Assembly (NCBI GenBank): GCA_002698985.1
Contig: PAAY01000003.1
Span: 1-50,506, forward strand
Direction of reading: 5' to 3'
Source of the DNA: Saprospirales bacterium
GTDB lineage: Bacteria > Bacteroidota > Bacteroidia > Chitinophagales > Saprospiraceae
Length of the DNA: 50,506 nucleotides
The notes beneath the pieces are model-generated. The model was given only the letters and a program-made list of their open reading frames with translations, searched no databases and was not told the origin of the DNA. The translations under genes were made by a program, and so were the position numbers. Below are positions 49,631-50,506 of this stretch, one piece after another. Position 1 is the stretch's first letter. Each line of letters starts with the position of its first letter.

Positions 49631-50467
49631 ATGGTCTGGCAAGAATTCCATACCCTTTTTCTCGATCGCCTCGCTGCGCAAGTGGGGGAGGGGGAGGCCG
49701 CCAGTCTGGCCAGAATTGTTTGGGAAGACGCCTTTGGGCTGAAGCCCGGCAGCGGCGCCCTGGACGCTTCTCAGCAGGAGCAGTTGCAGGCCATTCTCCT
49801 TCGCCTGCGGCAACAGGAACCCCTGCAATACATCCTGGGCAAGACGCAGTTCTTCGGCTTGCCTTTCGTGGTGAATCCCTCAGTGCTGATACCCCGTCAG
49901 GAAACAGTGGAACTGGTTGCCTGGGTGCTGGAAGAAGCCAAAGGGAAAAAGGGGCTGAGGGTTTTGGACGTCGGCACCGGCAGCGGTTGCATTCCCGTAG
50001 CCTTGAAAAAGCGCCGGCCGGATTTGACGGTGCACGCCCTCGATGTGAGCCCATCAGCACTGGAAACGGCCCGGGAAAATGCACGACTGAACCAGGTTGA
50101 GGTCACCTTCCACGAAGCCGATATTTTGGATGAAAAAACCTGGGAACAATTCCCGATGTACGACATCATCGTCAGCAACCCACCTTACATCATCGAAGAA
50201 GAGCGTGCGGTGATGCCGCCGCAGGTACTGGAGCACGAGCCGGCCCTGGCCCTGTTCACCGGCAACGACGATCCGCTGCGCTTCATCAAAGCCATTGCAG
50301 AATTTGCGACCAAAAAACTAAACCCCGGTGGGCTGCTCTTTTTCGAACTGAATGAATTTCACGCCGAAGCCTCTACCGCTGAAGTAAAAGCACAGGGCTT
50401 TGCGAACGTGGAGTTGCGAAGCGACCTGAACGGCAAATTGCGCATACTGCGGGCCTGCCGGCCTTGA
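49631..50467 (+). CDS. prmC: Release factor glutamine methyltransferase PrmC
   Basis: A 278-residue S-adenosylmethionine-dependent enzyme that methylates the GGQ glutamine of release factors. N-terminal helical domain, then PRQETVELV, the SAM-binding motif VLDVGTGSGCIPVAL, and the catalytic NPPY in IIVSNPPYIIEEE. GTG at 49628 precedes ATG at 49631; I prefer the ATG. The upstream spacer holds GCCCGAAGG-type words, repeated at 49561-49610, but no heptamers. Confidence 0.95.
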   Translation: MVWQEFHTLFLDRLAAQVGEGEAASLARIVWEDAFGLKPGSGALDASQQEQLQAILLRLRQQEPLQYILGKTQFFGLPFVVNPSVLIPRQETVELVAWVLEEAKGKKGLRVLDVGTGSGCIPVALKKRRPDLTVHALDVSPSALETARENARLNQVEVTFHEADILDEKTWEQFPMYDIIVSNPPYIIEEERAVMPPQVLEHEPALALFTGNDDPLRFIKAIAEFATKKLNPGGLLFFELNEFHAEASTAEVKAQGFANVELRSDLNGKLRILRACRP

Positions 50468-50506
50468 GTCCTGGTTACTTTCTCATGTTCCCGACACGAG
50501 CGTGGT

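Overview
The window looks like chromosomal DNA of a Bacteroidota bacterium, most likely of the Saprospiria (Haliscomenobacter/Lewinella-like) branch. Evidence: type IX secretion (T9SS) C-terminal sorting domains with FPNPA/SPNP motifs (21647-22711, 22887-24461), a TonB-dependent-receptor-like barrel, PorT-like barrels, several promoters matching the Bacteroidota TAnnTTTG -7 box, CotH-family exported proteins, a two-gene carboxynorspermidine route and an iodotyrosine-deiodinase-like flavoprotein of the kind known from Haliscomenobacter. No rRNA, tRNA, transposase, integrase or CRISPR array was found.

Layout. 299-3558 (minus): PorT-like barrel, PlsC-type acyltransferase, and a large acyltransferase-like/GNAT fusion protein of probable lipid function. 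3701-10656 (plus): small barrel protein, malic enzyme, short asparaginase-domain protein, two tandem CotH-family exported proteins, YheT-like hydrolase. 10661-28863 (minus): Ate1-like protein, a 3157-residue surface protein, a T9SS cargo protein, a copper monooxygenase-like T9SS protein with a cytochrome c motif, RsgA, a GT2 glycosyltransferase and a third, divergent CotH-like protein. 28911-33592 (minus): BatA/vWA-like membrane protein, an AntA-like phage-type protein and a paraoxonase-like protein. 33901-35259 (plus): glutamate dehydrogenase. 35423-41553 (minus): long-form urocanate hydratase, rpmA and rplU, outer-membrane barrel receptor. 41756-42792 (plus): YgaP-like membrane protein and IYD-like nitroreductase. 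43075-45777 (minus): AIM24-like protein, SDR dehydrogenase, thymidylate synthase. 45891-50467: START-domain protein, a small conserved protein (minus), carboxynorspermidine synthase and decarboxylase, and PrmC.

The protein-coding part is mainly housekeeping genes mixed with envelope and secretion genes. The most unusual signal is between the genes. Many intergenic regions consist of short tandem words, mostly exact 7-mers (TACTCYC, YAAACCC/TACACCC, TCATYCC, CCTACAA, TTGAGAA, GCTSGTA) plus 9/10-mers built on ATAATCC, CACAGAG-type phrases, a recurring GCTAGC hexamer and a family of GC-rich palindromes. On the plus strand they run purine-rich tract, then GCTAGC, then pyrimidine-rich tract. They touch or overlap stop codons, and they are absent from the five divergent promoter regions. 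This looks like a structured 3'-end repeat system; similar heptamer repeats (STRR) are known in filamentous cyanobacteria.
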